Below, one piece after another: positions 21,957 through 34,385 of a DNA stretch of 64,000 nucleotides (position 1 is the first letter of the stretch; every line of letters begins with the position of its first letter). The position numbers and the translations under genes are program-made. The stretch spans positions 8,680,001 through 8,744,000 of the forward strand of contig CM065323.1 of the NCBI GenBank assembly GCA_033032175.1. Direction: 5' to 3'. The stretch comes from Saturnia japonica (lineage: Eukaryota; Arthropoda; Insecta; Lepidoptera; Saturniidae). The notes beneath the pieces were generated by a model. The model saw only the letters and a program-made list of their open reading frames with translations, made no database searches and was not told where the DNA came from.

Positions 21957-24109
21957 CATTCTTTCTATCTACTTATCTACTCGAAATTTTAAATTAGAAA
22001 TTTCTTTTTTAAAAAACTATTTAAAAAGTGCGTAGGTACTTAAATGTCTCACTTTTCTAATATCGTAACCTATAAGTAGATTTAAGTAATTAATTTTGAT
22101 GAATGGTTTTAATTCATCATATCGAAAAAATACCGTCATGTTATAGTCGTGATAGTAAATAGTTTCATTACACACTCTTTAAAGTTACCGTCATCCCGGA
22201 CAAACATAAATTACCGTTCGGTAAAAAAAATCTACATAAAAATAATAAATTTATTTAAATTGTAATAAAAGACCCCGTACCTATAATATTACATAAAATT
22301 GATAATCAAGCAGTAAAAAATAGCATAAATTTCTAATTGGGTATTCAACAAATCAGTAATTTTATCAAACATGCAAAATGGCGCCTCTGTCAAATATCCG
22401 GATTGACCGCGGGCGCTATTTATTATAACATATTTTAAATAAATGCATACGATTCTCTGTAATAATATAATTCATACAGATATGAAATTAAAAACTTTAC
22501 ATACAAAACCCTTTGTAATTATTGTTTACAACGGGGTGAATGAAGATAACGGCCAGATATACTTACGAATATCAACTATTGTTCGATCACCTGTTATTCT
22601 TCGCAAAAAAGGAAAGAATCGTGTGGATAAGACATCTTCCATAGGTTTAGTACAGATCGGCAATAGTTTAAATAAGAAGAGACCAATATCGAAATACGCT
22701 AGTGTACATATTATTTTATCGATTTTCTATAAACACATACAAATATAAATATATTTAAATTATACTTTAAAACATTAGATATTGCAAAAATAAGCGGGAG
22801 ATGTTTTGGTCACGATTTACGTGGGCTGATGCAGGCCGATAGCACATACGAAAATGGTCTCTTATCCCTATCTCGTTCTAACACAAGCGCATACTATGGT
22901 ACTTCTCTTTCGAGTTGCCAATCTATACATATTCAATCTATAATGTCTACAAATAAATTGAGATATATATTATGCAAGTTTTAGTGTGTATTAAATTCTG
23001 TTTAAATAAATTTCTTCATCAATTATTAGGAAATCATAAAATGAAAGAGTATTTGATTTGTTTTTGTATCATGCTTTTTTGCAAATACCACTCAATCGCT
23101 ACACATATACTAGCTAATTTCAGATCATACGCCACTGTGTGACTATCAACTAATTCACAATGTGCAAAGGACAGTAACGCCCTTTTATACCATCTATATA
23201 ATTTACCAGACTGCATATCACAATGTCTTACATATAAACAATTTTGGCGTACTATCTAAATACCAATCTAGCGTTAAATGATAATTTCTATAACTTTTAT
23301 AATAAGTATGACTGTTACATAATTGGTAGAAGATTAACATTTCTTTCGATGTATAATTTTGTTTATCACTATTTTTCATATACTTAGACATAATAATGCA
23401 ACCAAATTACCCGGTAAAGATATTTTCTACGTATTTTAGTTTAGTACTACCTACATTAAAGATCAGTGATGGCAACAATGTCAAATTAATTGAATATTAT
23501 CTCCTTACCGTACATAATAAAATACTCCTTTATATCATATATGCAACATTTTAAATTATTACCCCGTAAAAATATATTAATGACTTCAAATACATATCTA
23601 ATATATAAAATTTTTGCTGGAACGTCCACAAATATCTATCTATAACAAAATGTGGACAAAACCCTGTCCGACCACATTCAATGCGTGCACAATGTAAGTA
23701 AAGCATCTGCTGCTACAGAGAAAGCAAGGGTTGCTTATTCTTCGGCAATATGCCAATTCTTCAAATCTTGTTATTTAGATGATAAATTGGTTCAGTTTTG
23801 TTTGGGTTTAACTCAAAAACAGCTTTACCGATTCTTATGAAATTTTGTACACGGGAAACATGTGCGACGGTAGAAGGATGCGCGTGGGAGCACTTGCACT
23901 TCCCTGTCATAAAGGAAATACATAGAAAAAATTAAGAATTTTTAATTCAATTACTTTTTGAATAAAAACTTTAGATATCTAGGTTGCTGTACTTTGTATT
24001 ATTAGTACATAATACCTGAATGACTGTAAATTACAATATATGTAAATATATATAAGAACTGCTCACTTAATATAATAAGATATTTATAGAAAAGAAGTCA
24101 AAGTTTTCC
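21957..24109. other. Intergenic; no gene recognised
   Basis: AT-rich. Open frames at 22443-22748 (101 codons) and 23652-23840 (62 codons) show no domain, codon bias or splice context that I can support. Confidence 0.4.
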
Positions 24110-24455
24110 TCACGACTAGGACTTGCATAGATGGAATTCACTATTTTGTCGACGCCCATCTGCAACTCGCGAACCCCTAAATTTTATTTTCGCTGATGTG
24201 GATCCATTGATATTTCAAATTGGTCCCTTAGAATTCAATATTGACCACTTATGGAAACTACCGCCTAGACGAACGTTTCTCGATCAAATTGGGGATGTTC
24301 TGAAGAAAGGTCAGATATAGCAACGACGACTTAAGCATGCATGAAATGATTGATTAATGTTGAAGAACCGAAAGATGTATGCCAGGACCGCGGCAAGTGA
24401 AAGGACGTGGTCTCTGCCTACCCCATTTGAAAGAGGCGTGATTTTTTATGTATGT
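24110..24455 (+). pseudogene. Coding-like remnant, possibly a LINE 3' end
   Basis: A frame at 24123-24320 reads FADVDPLIFQIGPLEFNIDH and LWKLPPRRTFLDQIGDVLKK. After a stop, a further frame reads VEEPKDVCQDRGK and KDVVSAYPI, ending in a TATGTATGTATG tail. A protein remnant that ends in a short tandem tail fits the 3' end of a LINE. I do not recognise the first part. Confidence 0.3.
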
Positions 24456-25237
24456 ATGTTCATTAGCAAAAAATACTATCATAATCATATATCAGCTAAG
24501 GTTACTGAGGTATTTATTTTCACTAGACTACCATTATATATGTGACTTACAAATGCATAATGTTTGATATGAATATTCTTTTTCATAAATAAATCATTTT
24601 ATTTTTGAACATAGTTTTTGTGCCATATTTGGCGACATGACCTGAGCAGGAAATTGTATCTCCTGCATATCAATTAGAAGATCCGTGAAACATATTAATT
24701 AAGCGATACGTAAGCACCCAGTAGCAGGTAAATAAAAGTTATTTTGAATTGTATAGTACTGATTTCTACTTCTTTTTTTTTAAGAACAATAAACAAGAGA
24801 TACCTATTATCAGAAAATTATAAAGCAATATAATTATAACTGTATCGTGACTATTCATGTTACTTGATAATTTAATATATTTTTGCTACCTAAAAGTATG
24901 TTAAAGGGTAAAATGCCAAACAAGTTTTTTAATAAGATTTTTTGTAAAATTAATACTAATTATAATTAACAAAATTGTACGATGGATATTGGAGAAGAGA
25001 ATGTTTATGGAGGTAGTTGTTCAGGATCGGGTTTAAAAAGAATATCGCTGGTGTGGAAAACTAAACAATATTTTTTACTAACTAGGTAATTAATATTTAA
25101 ATGAGGAATATCTGAGCAACCGAACCTTGCTCGGTGTCTTACAAAACAAAAACTCCTATCTAGGTATACTTGGAATGTAAAACATTATCTAAATGCAAGG
25201 TTTCATACAAATTGTTGGAGCCGTTTCCGAGAAACCT

Positions 25238-25248
25238 ATTACATATAC

Positions 25249-25305
<57 letters not shown>
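25238..25305. repeat. (TA)n microsatellite
   Basis: An almost pure TA dinucleotide tract of roughly 60 bases, starting from ACATATACATATATA and broken once by TAATAT. It sits at the end of a repeat phrase GTTTCCGAGAAACCTATTAC. Confidence 0.9.
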
Positions 25306-25306
<1 letters not shown>

Positions 25307-25489
25307 AGAATTGCTCACTTAAAATAAGATATATACCTACAATATAAAAAGTTAATGATTGTAATTAGATGAGTAAACAATATTTGTAAATGACAACTAT
25401 TAGAGATAGATGAGAATGTGCATATTATGATAACTTTATTGTCTAATTACAGTTATCGATAAACACTTTACTACTACTTATCTCTATAC

Positions 25490-25860
25490 ATATAAAATGC
25501 TTTGTCCTGAATGACTGACGGATCAACGCACAGCCTAAACCGCTGATTGTAGGGACCTGAAACTTGGAGGGTGTGTTCTTTATATGACGTAGGCATCCGA
25601 TAAGAAAGGACTTTCCGAAATTCTACCCCTAAGGGGGTGAAAAAGGAGGGCAAAGTTTGTATGGGACAACGTAATTTCTTGGTCCAATCTACTTCAAATT
25701 TTACATAAACCTTTTTTAACAGAATTGATGGAAGACTTGTTTCGTATTTTATTGAAATTCATCCCCTAACGGGGTTAAAAGGCGGTAGGAAGTTATTTTG
25801 GTGGTGATTTGCTTCGAAGTTGATGTCAATACTCCTTAGTGCTTTTGATTTAAATTACTT
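25490..25860 (+). repeat. Lepidopteran repeat family U, copy 2
   Basis: Contains GCCTAAACCGCTGATTGTAG, the phrase TACCCCTAAGGGGGTGAAAA and GGGCAAAGTTTGTATGGGAC. It is related to 20455-21105 and is non-coding. Confidence 0.6.
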
Positions 25861-26159
25861 TTTATTTTGACACATGTTTGAAAACTCAATCAGATTTTAT
25901 TCAAAAAAGGTTGAACTCATTTATAAACATATGCAAATACTCTTTAAAATTTGAATGTCTCGAAAATCACCGTACTGTATTATTACTTCTCATTTGAAGG
26001 TTCCTAAGCTTAAAGAGTTTATGCACATTTAGGACACGGCCTCATAGGGACGCAGAGTTCGAAATTTGAAATGGTAAGGACTTAGAATATTTGGTTATAA
26101 ATTACACGAATCATTCCATATTAAAAAAAAAAACATGTAAAATATATACTAATACTAAT

Positions 26160-26907
26160 AACATATAATAAAGCGGAAAAGGTTTTTGTTTCTTTGTTTA
26201 AACACGCTAATCTCTGAAACTACCAGTCGGATTCGAAAAATTATTTTTTTATATGATATCCAGACTAGAAGAATAGTATAGGCTATTTTCTAGGTAGCCT
26301 TAAATATTGATTTTTGTTACGTAAGTCGGAAGTCGAAGCCCTCGCGAACTGTTTCAGCCGCATGCGCTGGCTTAATGGTTAATGATACGTCAATACAATG
26401 TTCTACAAAAATATTGTCCATTATTATATTATATAAAAAAGTCAGCGATAGCATATATCTATCTCTTATACATGAGCCACAATAAGATATTTTGCAATTT
26501 TTTTTGTTGAAGATTATAAATTAATTTATGAACATTATTTTTAAGCATGGCATATTAATCCTTACGAACAAAAGTTACTTCATCATAAAGACAATTTATA
26601 ATGAAGATAAACTTCGTCTTTTACAGCATGTTATTTGGACGCATAGTTTGAAAGATAATAATACAAAATAAAATAATTCAACACTCGGCTCGGGTCTACG
26701 TCTATAGTAGTAGTGGCGCGAACGAGCCGTGCGATGCGCCGCGATGTGACTATCTGGCCGCCCGATAAAAATATTGTCCTTAATGAAGTATTATAAATCA
26801 ACAATCAGTGAGTTCTTCTAAATTATATGCGGGTGAAACCGCGGGGCATAGCTAGTTTTCTTATAAGAATTCGATATGGTAAGAGTTTAAAATTTGGAAA
26901 GACCATA
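26160..26907 (+). repeat. Lepidopteran repeat family S, copy 1
   Basis: Opens with TAATACTAATAACATATAAT and continues with CACGCTAATCTCTGAAACTA, the TTATACATGAGCCACAATAA region and a short GC-rich patch at 26690-26750. It closes with GAAACCGCGGGGCATAGCTA. Family relatives lie at 44086-44293, 52980-53225 (+), 54975-55640 (-) and 55984-57290 (-). Its last ~159 bases are duplicated in tandem. Confidence 0.65.
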
Positions 26908-27068
26908 ACTATCTGGCCGCCCGATAAAAATATTGTCTTTAATGAAGTATTATAAATCAACAATCAGTGAGTTCTTCTAAATTATATGCGGGTGAAACCG
27001 CGGGGCATAGCTAGTTTTCTTATAAGAATTCGATATGGTAAGAGTTTAAAATTTGGAAAGACCATAAC
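26749..27068. repeat. 159-bp tandem duplication
   Basis: Units at 26749-26907 and 26908-27066 differ by eye at one base in the body (ATTGTCCTTAATG against ATTGTCTTTAATG). Each unit contains the CTAGTT edge of repeat S plus ~45 bases of flank, so the duplication arose after the repeat had inserted. Confidence 0.9.
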
Positions 27069-28000
27069 ATAACACGTATTTAGAACACCTTTCCGTTAGT
27101 ACGAAATGTGTTCTCCAAACCATCTGTAAATAATCCGTTAAAATTCTTAAGAGCCCGCATGATAAGTTGATAGGCAATAAATAATGCATTTTGGGATGAA
27201 TATGAACAACTGTTGAAGGGCTATTATAGGTAAGATATGCCAGGTGTGTAAGTTTTATAGTTGATGTAGGTATATAATGTATATAAAAATTAATATTGTT
27301 AAATAAACCTTTCGGACGTATTTTCATTAATTACTTAGTACTAGTAAGTACTCATCATGGACGTTTAGTGATATTAAAACTTATTGAAAAGAAATGTATG
27401 TACCTACGTAGGTACAATGTTGTGGAAAAAACGACCATTAATGTGCAGGACACAGAGCGGGAGGGCGTGAGACAATACACTACCACTTCCGAGACACTTC
27501 CACAGGTAATACTGCATGTACAGGCGAACAGAAAAGCATTGATTTATCAATATAACATATTTTAACTTTTTATTAGGTTTTTTATTTAGATTGGTCAACA
27601 TTAAAATCAAATAAATTATATATATAGTAAACTTCTAAATTACAACAAATACACTAAAACTATACCTCGGTTGTAACTCTAATTGTAACCACAAAAAAAA
27701 ACCGTATTATGGAAGGTGAGGCAGGGCCGTTAGGGGGACATGTTCCAATCAACTTGACGAATCGTTTGACAAAAATAACATTGTTCTTGACTAACTAAAT
27801 CTGCTAAATTGTTATAAAAATTTGTTTCGCATTCTAAGTTCAGACATGATTAGTCGGAAGGATGTTTTTTGTGTAATCACTATTTTCCTAACTCGTTGTG
27901 TTTTTAAAAGTGTACATTACGTTTTTCAATTTTATTTCATTAGCCGACTGGCATATAGGTGATTTTATTACTACTATTACATAATTACCTATATTATTTG
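27069..28000. other. Intergenic, nothing seen
   Basis: AT-rich. The frames at 27046-27327 (-) and 27296-27565 (+) have no recognisable content. Confidence 0.4.
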
Positions 28001-28370
28001 TTAAGGTGTTTTATACTATTTTATCTCAGTTAATTCTTCATTAAAATTAATGATTCAAAGATAATTTGAAAGCTTATGTTCCTCGCTATTGGCGAAACAT
28101 GAACAAACAGTTTAAAATATATTCAAGGCGCCATCTATTAATAGTCTTTTTAAGTAACATGACAGCTTTTATTTTTTTATTAACGCTGTTCCCAACTATA
28201 ACGTAGCAAGGATTTTGGTCTGGCAGTCAATGGAAAAGTTTTTTTTTTTAACACCAGCTTGACAAAATTATTTACTCTTCCTTTTGGGAGTACTTCGACC
28301 GAGTCCTTACCAACAACTTGCGGGGGAGGGGCAGCAGGCTCCTTCCTGCCCATAACCGGCAAAACCCATT
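28001..28370 (-). mobile_element. Repeat T (reverse) next to a poly(A)-tailed element end
   Basis: 28060-28215 is a reverse copy of family T (AAGGCGCCATCTATTAATAG). From a T run near 28239-28248 to about 28375 a GC-richer block follows. On the minus strand it reads MPVMGRKEPAAPPPQVVGKD then DSVEVLPKGRVNNF and ends at the A run, like the 3' end of a retroelement. I cannot name it. Confidence 0.4.
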
Positions 28371-29042
28371 TACCCAGCTAAAAAATTAGAAACGACTTTG
28401 GAAATTTAATTTGGGTATAGTTATTATTTATTTATAGACTTGAAACTTCAGCAGGTGTGTAAAAACTCCTTCAGCTGTTGAACACGACTGTACCGGAAGT
28501 CGGCATGGTGTAAGTACTCATTGTGTCCGTTTCCGCCATTTTACGGCGACCCCTCTCCACCAGATGAATGAAAATCAATTTTGCACTCGAAATATATGTG
28601 TATGTAACATGCAATATTTTACTTTTTTATTGTTATACACTTTGCCGTCTGTTATCCAAAAGTGAATTATGAGAGTATCAAGATGTTCTGTCAAATTTCT
28701 TTTTTCAACCATAATCAAAAAATTCGTGTTATGTACCTGCGACTGTACAAATATTGTGAGGAGTTAGTTAAATAATATTTAGTAGCCTGGTTATTGCATT
28801 TATTTTACTAGAGTTAGGTATATTGAATGACGCAAGATTTACCCACGGTTTTACTTTAAGATGACGGCCTCAACGATTCTCATCTATATGAGTAAATCTG
28901 TGGTTAATCTGAACATGTAATTTTAATTTCAAATAATAATAAAAAATATATACAAATGTTTAATTTTTTTTTAATAATTGAAATTAATAATTTTATGGTA
29001 CAGCGAATTACTTGTCATAATTCTTATCTATATCAATCTATA
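28371..29042. other. AT-rich intergenic, nothing seen
   Basis: No gene or clear repeat. Confidence 0.45.
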
Positions 29043-29340
29043 CATAGTATAAAAGAAGGTCGTCTGTCCGCTTACTTCTTCTAAATCACACAACGGATTT
29101 TTTTACGGTTTTCATTGGCATTTACAGAATTTTTACGGAGGTGTGTGTATAAAAGACTTACTAATTAAATCTTTATATAGTAGAGAAAATTCAATGTACA
29201 AAGGTCGTCAAAAAATGTTTTTGGGCGCTTACTTGGCTTATGCTAACTAAACCTTATGCATACCACAAAATAATGTACTAAAGAATTGTAGTTCTTCAAA
29301 AACCTTAGGGAAAAATTTGCGATGGCGTATGTCTATCTCA
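29043..29340 (+). repeat. Decayed lepidopteran repeat
   Basis: TATAAAAGAAGGTCGTCTGT, CACACAACGGATTTTTTTAC and CGGAGGTGTGTGTATAAAAG are phrases of common non-coding lepidopteran repeats. No coding content. Confidence 0.4.
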
Positions 29341-30900
29341 TACCGACTCCTACGGTTGACTCACTGTAACCATTTTTATTTTTAAAATATTGTTTAAGCA
29401 TATTAAGTTATTTTCCAAGCTTTTTTCTCCAATTCAGTAAAAATCCTAATCCACATAAATATATCGGCTACCTTGGGCATTTAATGTAGATTAAAAATTC
29501 CCTGTAAATAATTTTATTTAAATGAATACCGTAGAAGATATCACAGAATCAAAATTTCGCGCAACCAAAATTCACTCGTAGCGAAACGGTTGGCCGGCGC
29601 ACGCAGTCGCCAATTGTGTCACCCGTGCTGCATCCTCTATATCAATAGCTAGTCACGAGCTAAGCGCACTTTTCGTTATGATGAACTATCAATACGATAC
29701 GATACGATACGATCGTAAAGCCAAAGCGGGATACTAGTTAGTTACTCATCAATAGGTATTCTGAAAAATGACGTTTTCTTATATGTACCGATTCGCGACG
29801 TACTAGGATGGTTTCAAACAAATAATTAATATAGTTTTATTTATCTTATAAAAGCTTGCTGACGTAATAGTCGGCCGCTCTCATATAAAAATACAATAAT
29901 TATTTCTTATAAAAAAGTACAATTCAAATTAATAGCCCAAAAGCTACGCGTGACATTCTGTATTTTTATTACTGAATATAAAATAACCCCAATAACATAA
30001 TAACCCTCACGTGCGCCGGCAAAGTTATTAATTTTACGGCAAAACAATCATTTTGCTCCATCAACTGTAATTTATATCGGAAATCATTACTGAGCAAAAA
30101 TTATTAATTGAAAAATGAAAGCCAATAGTTTCGTGTGGCGACCGTGAAATTAGGGTTCTTGCAATCTGTACAATATGGCATTTATTTATTACTCATAAAC
30201 TGTAATGACAACACATCCTGTTTTATTGGCTTCTATTCGTAACACGTGGCAAATTAACTGCTACATAATTATTTTTTAAGTGCGATTGATTATACCTGTA
30301 AGTATAGAACGCACATAACGTTTGGTTTACAACAAATTCTAGTGTTAACTGGCGAAAAGAAAATGAATAATAATGAATTCATGATGAATGAATAGAAAGG
30401 CTGGAATACGTTCCTTGATCTTTCTAAATATTACACGAAACTTTTTAAGGTTATTTTACTTATTATTGCTTGGCATACATAATATGTTGTCGTACTTGTG
30501 GTGGTCGAACTCATTTCACCATTTAAGCTACTTTCATAAGTGCGACACCTTCGTATTACATAACGAATTTTTTTTTAAAATTACCATTATGAATTTAATT
30601 CGTAACACTTTTGGCTGATGGTGAAGGAGATTTTTTTCTTAGTAGTACAATAATATTTTAAATTTAGGTACAGTACTATATATCTCTCACACTTGAAATC
30701 ACAAATAGGTATGTCGTAAGTGCTGAAAAAGACCGTATCTTCACTTGGTATGAAGGTTATGCCCAGCCAGGTGAGGGATATTTACAGGCTGATATATCCA
30801 GTATTAAACTTACCTTTTATAGATTTTTTTTTCCCAAAACATTTTAAATTAAAGTAGGTAGTACCTATTGGTGGTTGAAGACAGATTTTTAACTTGAAAG
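29341..30900. other. Intergenic; short (ATACG)n tract
   Basis: A run of four ATACG units lies at about 29693-29711. Otherwise AT-rich with no recognisable gene; the frame at 30388-30618 has no support. Confidence 0.45.
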
Positions 30901-30927
30901 TGGTAGCTAACCAGATCCAGGTCAAGC

Positions 30928-30965
30928 GGCGACCACCGATGTATTTGGATCTGTCGGTGGTCGCC
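30928..30965. repeat. Perfect 12-bp GC-rich hairpin
   Basis: GGCGACCACCGA at 30928-30939 is exactly complementary, in inverse, to 30954-30965 (TCGGTGGTCGCC), with a 14-nt spacer. It is strikingly GC-rich for this region. Confidence 0.8.
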
Positions 30966-32389
30966 GTTGTGCTTGGATTGTGCTGTGCTTATCATCAGGG
31001 ACAGTACCGTGGTACCGTCAATGTGCCGAGCTATTATACAAGAACAGACTTCCTTTTGTCAAGCCAATTATAAGCTAACAGAATGGCGAGCGGTACCGTG
31101 TGTAATATTACACGAACCACTTGGAGCCACTTTTGGGATAATAACTCAAAATCTATTTCACATAAACATGTCAAATTTTGCAAGTACATATATTGAGGCT
31201 TACGACATACATATGTAGGAACTACAAATTTCATAAAAACCTCATACAGTTATTTAGATATTAACGTCCAAAAATCGTATTTTTTATCACTGACTGACCT
31301 ATAGATCAAAACTCTAACCTAGTGCCAGATGACCTACAAAGTTCAAATTTGGCATCTAGATAGGTAGTTGGGTGAATATAAAGGAATAAATCAGAAGCAA
31401 GTAAATTTTTATCATTTTATTATTTAAAAAACCATTTGGTAGGTTTAGATCTCACTCCTTTTGTCGTTGAAGTAAAAAACCAAGGCATATATCATAATAT
31501 TGAACTTGGCTCTCATTTCGCCTTTATGTTTTTCATGGGATTTCATTTACAGGGATTCGAAATCATGTCGATCGTCGCTATTATTACTTCAAAGCATTCC
31601 TGCTCAATATCTACAATTTATTAAATAACAGTTGATTAGATACAATATAAATTTTGTTTTATCTTCTGTTGTCTAGAGTAGCACAACCATGTCGTGTATA
31701 AACCAATTTTTAAACAGGATGTCAATCACCATCAAATTAGACTATACATGCGATATCGCGATGTTCGTGCGAGAAATTATCAAGTTAGATACTTAATTTC
31801 GCAATCTTAAGCTCCGAGTTACCTGTCTTTAAGATTTGCATGACGATCGCCGCAAAACTGCAACCGCTTAGAAGGTTATTTACCTGTCGCCTTATTAAAT
31901 AAAATAGCCAGGGACCTAGATAAAGACATTCCATATAAAAACTGTGATTTAGTAATACAATTTGAAATTAGAGGATAATAATATATACTTATAATAAAAG
32001 AGTAAAGAGTCGAAATCTTTACATTGAATATATTTGAGAAAAAATAAAACGGGGGCTTTAGAATCATGGATAGAACACATTTCGATATTAGACATGTCGA
32101 TTTCGACATTTGAAATTTTTGTCTGTCCTTATGGCGGTCTGTCAGTATGTTTGAACACCAATCACGCAAAAACTACTGGACCGAATTTAATGAAATTTGG
32201 TATGATTGTAGCTTATAGTCTGAAAGTACATTTAGGATACATTTTTACACGTATAAACATTTGTATAGTCTATAAATTTCGTTTAGGGTATGTACATATA
32301 AAAAAGAATGTATGTGTATGTAACTCTGTAATATATTTAAAATATTTAGTGAAATGAAGTGAAAGGATACCAAACTATTTTATACATAC
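30966..32389. other. Intergenic with decayed repeat pieces
   Basis: Phrases such as AAAACTACTGGACCGAATTT and AATGAAATTTGGTATGATTG (about 32168-32210), and GTTCAAATTTGGCATCTAGA (about 31340), are typical lepidopteran repeat tails. The frames crossing them (30967-31218, 32034-32357) are not genes. Confidence 0.45.
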
Positions 32390-32655
32390 ATACATATATA
32401 CCATCAAGCCTGTATCCTGTATAGCTGTAAGCCTGTATTAGGCAGAGGTGTACGTACACCCACAGTTCGTCGCGTATGTTTTTAGGTCCCATGTAATAGG
32501 GGGCGAGCCTATTACCATTAATCGGGCACAAAGCCAAACCCCGAGCAGGTACTGAAAATTTCATAGAAAAACCCAATAATGCTTTGCTCAACCTGGGAAT
32601 CGAACCCCTCGACCTCAAGCCTCGAGACCTCGAGCATATTAGCCAGTCTTTATAT
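32390..32655 (-). mobile_element. tRNA-headed SINE, reverse orientation
   Basis: On the minus strand a B box GGTTCGATTCCCAGG lies near 32600, followed by AGCAAAGCATTATTGGGTTT and CTGCTCGGGGTTTGGCTTTG. It ends near TGTATCCTGTATAGC and a CATACATA tail. The same SINE occurs forward at 40060-40285 and 43443-43668. It belongs to the tRNA-derived SINEs of Lepidoptera. Confidence 0.75.
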
Positions 32656-33339
32656 TTTTTAGATAATATCTGTATGATTGTTAAACTGTGTTGATATCGG
32701 TTAACATTTAAAATAATTTAAGTTGTGTATTGTCAAAACTTATAGGTACGGGTCAAACATAGGGTGAGATTGAGGTGATAGTGAGGTTTTTATTTAGTTG
32801 CTGTCTTTCATTCAAGAAAAATATGCCACGTGTACGAAGTCGCGCGCACAGCTAGAATAAGAATATAAGTCTGGATAAAATTACATCATCATAAATAATG
32901 ATATTAACATAACATTAGTTTTCCCTTGCCTGCTTGCCCCCTTTAAGCATAATTATGGCAACGTCCTTGGTCATTATCAATTGGATACTTCTTCGTATTA
33001 TAAAGTTAGTGTCTGTAGGTGAATTCAGTGTTCACACAATATGGTGAGCTCCATAGATCTCCGTTGCGATTCAAGCGCAGTCCTTAACCAATCATTCATA
33101 TAATAATAAGGTTAGAATAGAGATAGTTTCTGTGATATATCAAAATAAAAAATCAAAATAATCTTTATTCAATTTAGGCCCTATGAGAAGGCACTTATGA
33201 ACGTGAAAACGGTAAACACTACTGCCGATTCGGAAAATATCCCAGACATCTCAAAAGAACCGGTAAAAAACTCAATTGGGTTTTTTTTTCAATTGTGCAA
33301 GTGTTATATAGTAGGTACAATAATAATAATTTGAGTGGT

Positions 33340-34385
33340 ATGTGAGACTCCTACTCACTAAAAAACTCCACGGTGCACCGTCCGCCGCCATACTGGGGCG
33401 ACCCGGGCACTGCGCTGGCATTCAGCCGCGCCGCCCCGGCGGCAAGGCCCGGAAGGGCCGCCCGCTGACGGAGACAGCCCGGTGACGAACTGTCTCCCCG
33501 TCCGCCAAACCAGTGCAATGGGAAGAACAGGCCCCCCGACCCATCTCCCCTTGGTTCGGCCTGGCAGGAGAAGGAGGCGGATGAACCACCACCTGTCCCC
33601 CACCCACCCGTCGTTGGGTTTTTTATAGAGGTTTTCTCCTCTGCCTCTGCCATAATGTTTGGCAAATGGCGGGGGTAAGGGGGCGAATGAACGCACCCCC
33701 ACCCCCTAGCCCGGCCACGATTTTTTACCGAGGTTCTCTCCTCCGCCGTCCATGAAACAGCAGGAGAAGGAGGCGAATGAACGCACCCCCTCCCCCACCA
33801 GTCCGTCGTTGGTTTTTTATAGAGGTTTCCTCCTCTGCCGTTACCAAGCTCCCGTCCATCTTTGACAAATCCGGCTTTGATTTTTTAACGAGGTGCTCAT
33901 CCTCAACCCTCCGGTTATTTTTTATAGTGGTTTCCTTCCACTGTCCATCCTTGATTTTTTATGCTGGTGGTTTTCTCCACCTCCGGCCAGTAATTTTTTA
34001 ACGAGGTTGTCTTCCTCGGTAATTTTTTAAGGTGGTTTTCTTCCACCGTCCGACCGTGATTTTTTAAAGGGTGGTTTACTCCACCACAGTCCGTCCGAGG
34101 TTTTTTAAGGTGGTTTACTCCACTGCCGTCAGCGATTTTTTAAAGAGGTTGTATCCTCTCAATTTTTTAAGGTTTTCTTCCTCCTCCGCCGTCAACGACG
34201 AGTCCGTCCGTAGTGGACGAGCCGAAGCAGGTCCACTCTTGCCCCATCCCCTGTCTCCTCTGATGAGCAGAGGGGTACAGGGGAGGAACGCCGTCGGTCT
34301 GGTATTAGCCGTCGGCCGTGAAGCGGCCGCCGTTGCCCGGGGCACACCACGAGGAGGTTCCAGACATAGTGCCCCTTGACAGTAA
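33340..34385 (-). mobile_element. GC-rich R1-like LINE 3' region with hairpin array
   Basis: Much richer in G+C than the surroundings. On the minus strand it runs from CTATGTCTGGAACCTCCTCG (about 34360) through the hairpin array to TGCACCGTGGAGTTTTTTAG and TGAGTAGGAGTCTCAC, with a TTATTATTATT tail near 33325. That ending resembles 3' ends of R1-clade lepidopteran LINEs. Several long frames cross it on both strands (for example 33351-33665 and 33358-33702 minus), but they are overlapping artefacts of high G+C. No reverse-transcriptase motif is present. Confidence 0.45.
33627..34182. repeat. Array of twelve T6A-hairpin repeats with covarying stems
   Basis: Eleven clear hairpins, each just downstream of TTTTTTA on the plus strand: 33627-33642, 33730-33743, 33821-33836, 33890-33904, 33926-33942, 33966-33981, 34002-34018, 34031-34047, 34070-34085, 34110-34123, 34144-34159. 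A twelfth near 34170 is degenerate. Stems are 4-5 bp and loops always 6-7 nt. Stem sequences change together: AGAGG/CCTCT, GAGG/CCTC, CGAGG/CCTCG, AGTGG/CCACT, GGTGG/CCACC. The last eight are spaced 29-40 nt apart. The first three sit in a larger ~90-bp unit containing GGAGAAGGAGGCG and CCGTCGTTGG. The paired changes argue for selection on RNA or DNA structure. Confidence 0.75.

Noticed and set aside
33601..34182. TTTTTTA-plus-hairpin units as programmed frameshift sites
   Set aside because: TTTTTTA followed by a hairpin resembles a -1 slippery signal, but there are twelve in a row, no continuous frame crosses them, and the likely sense strand is the other one.
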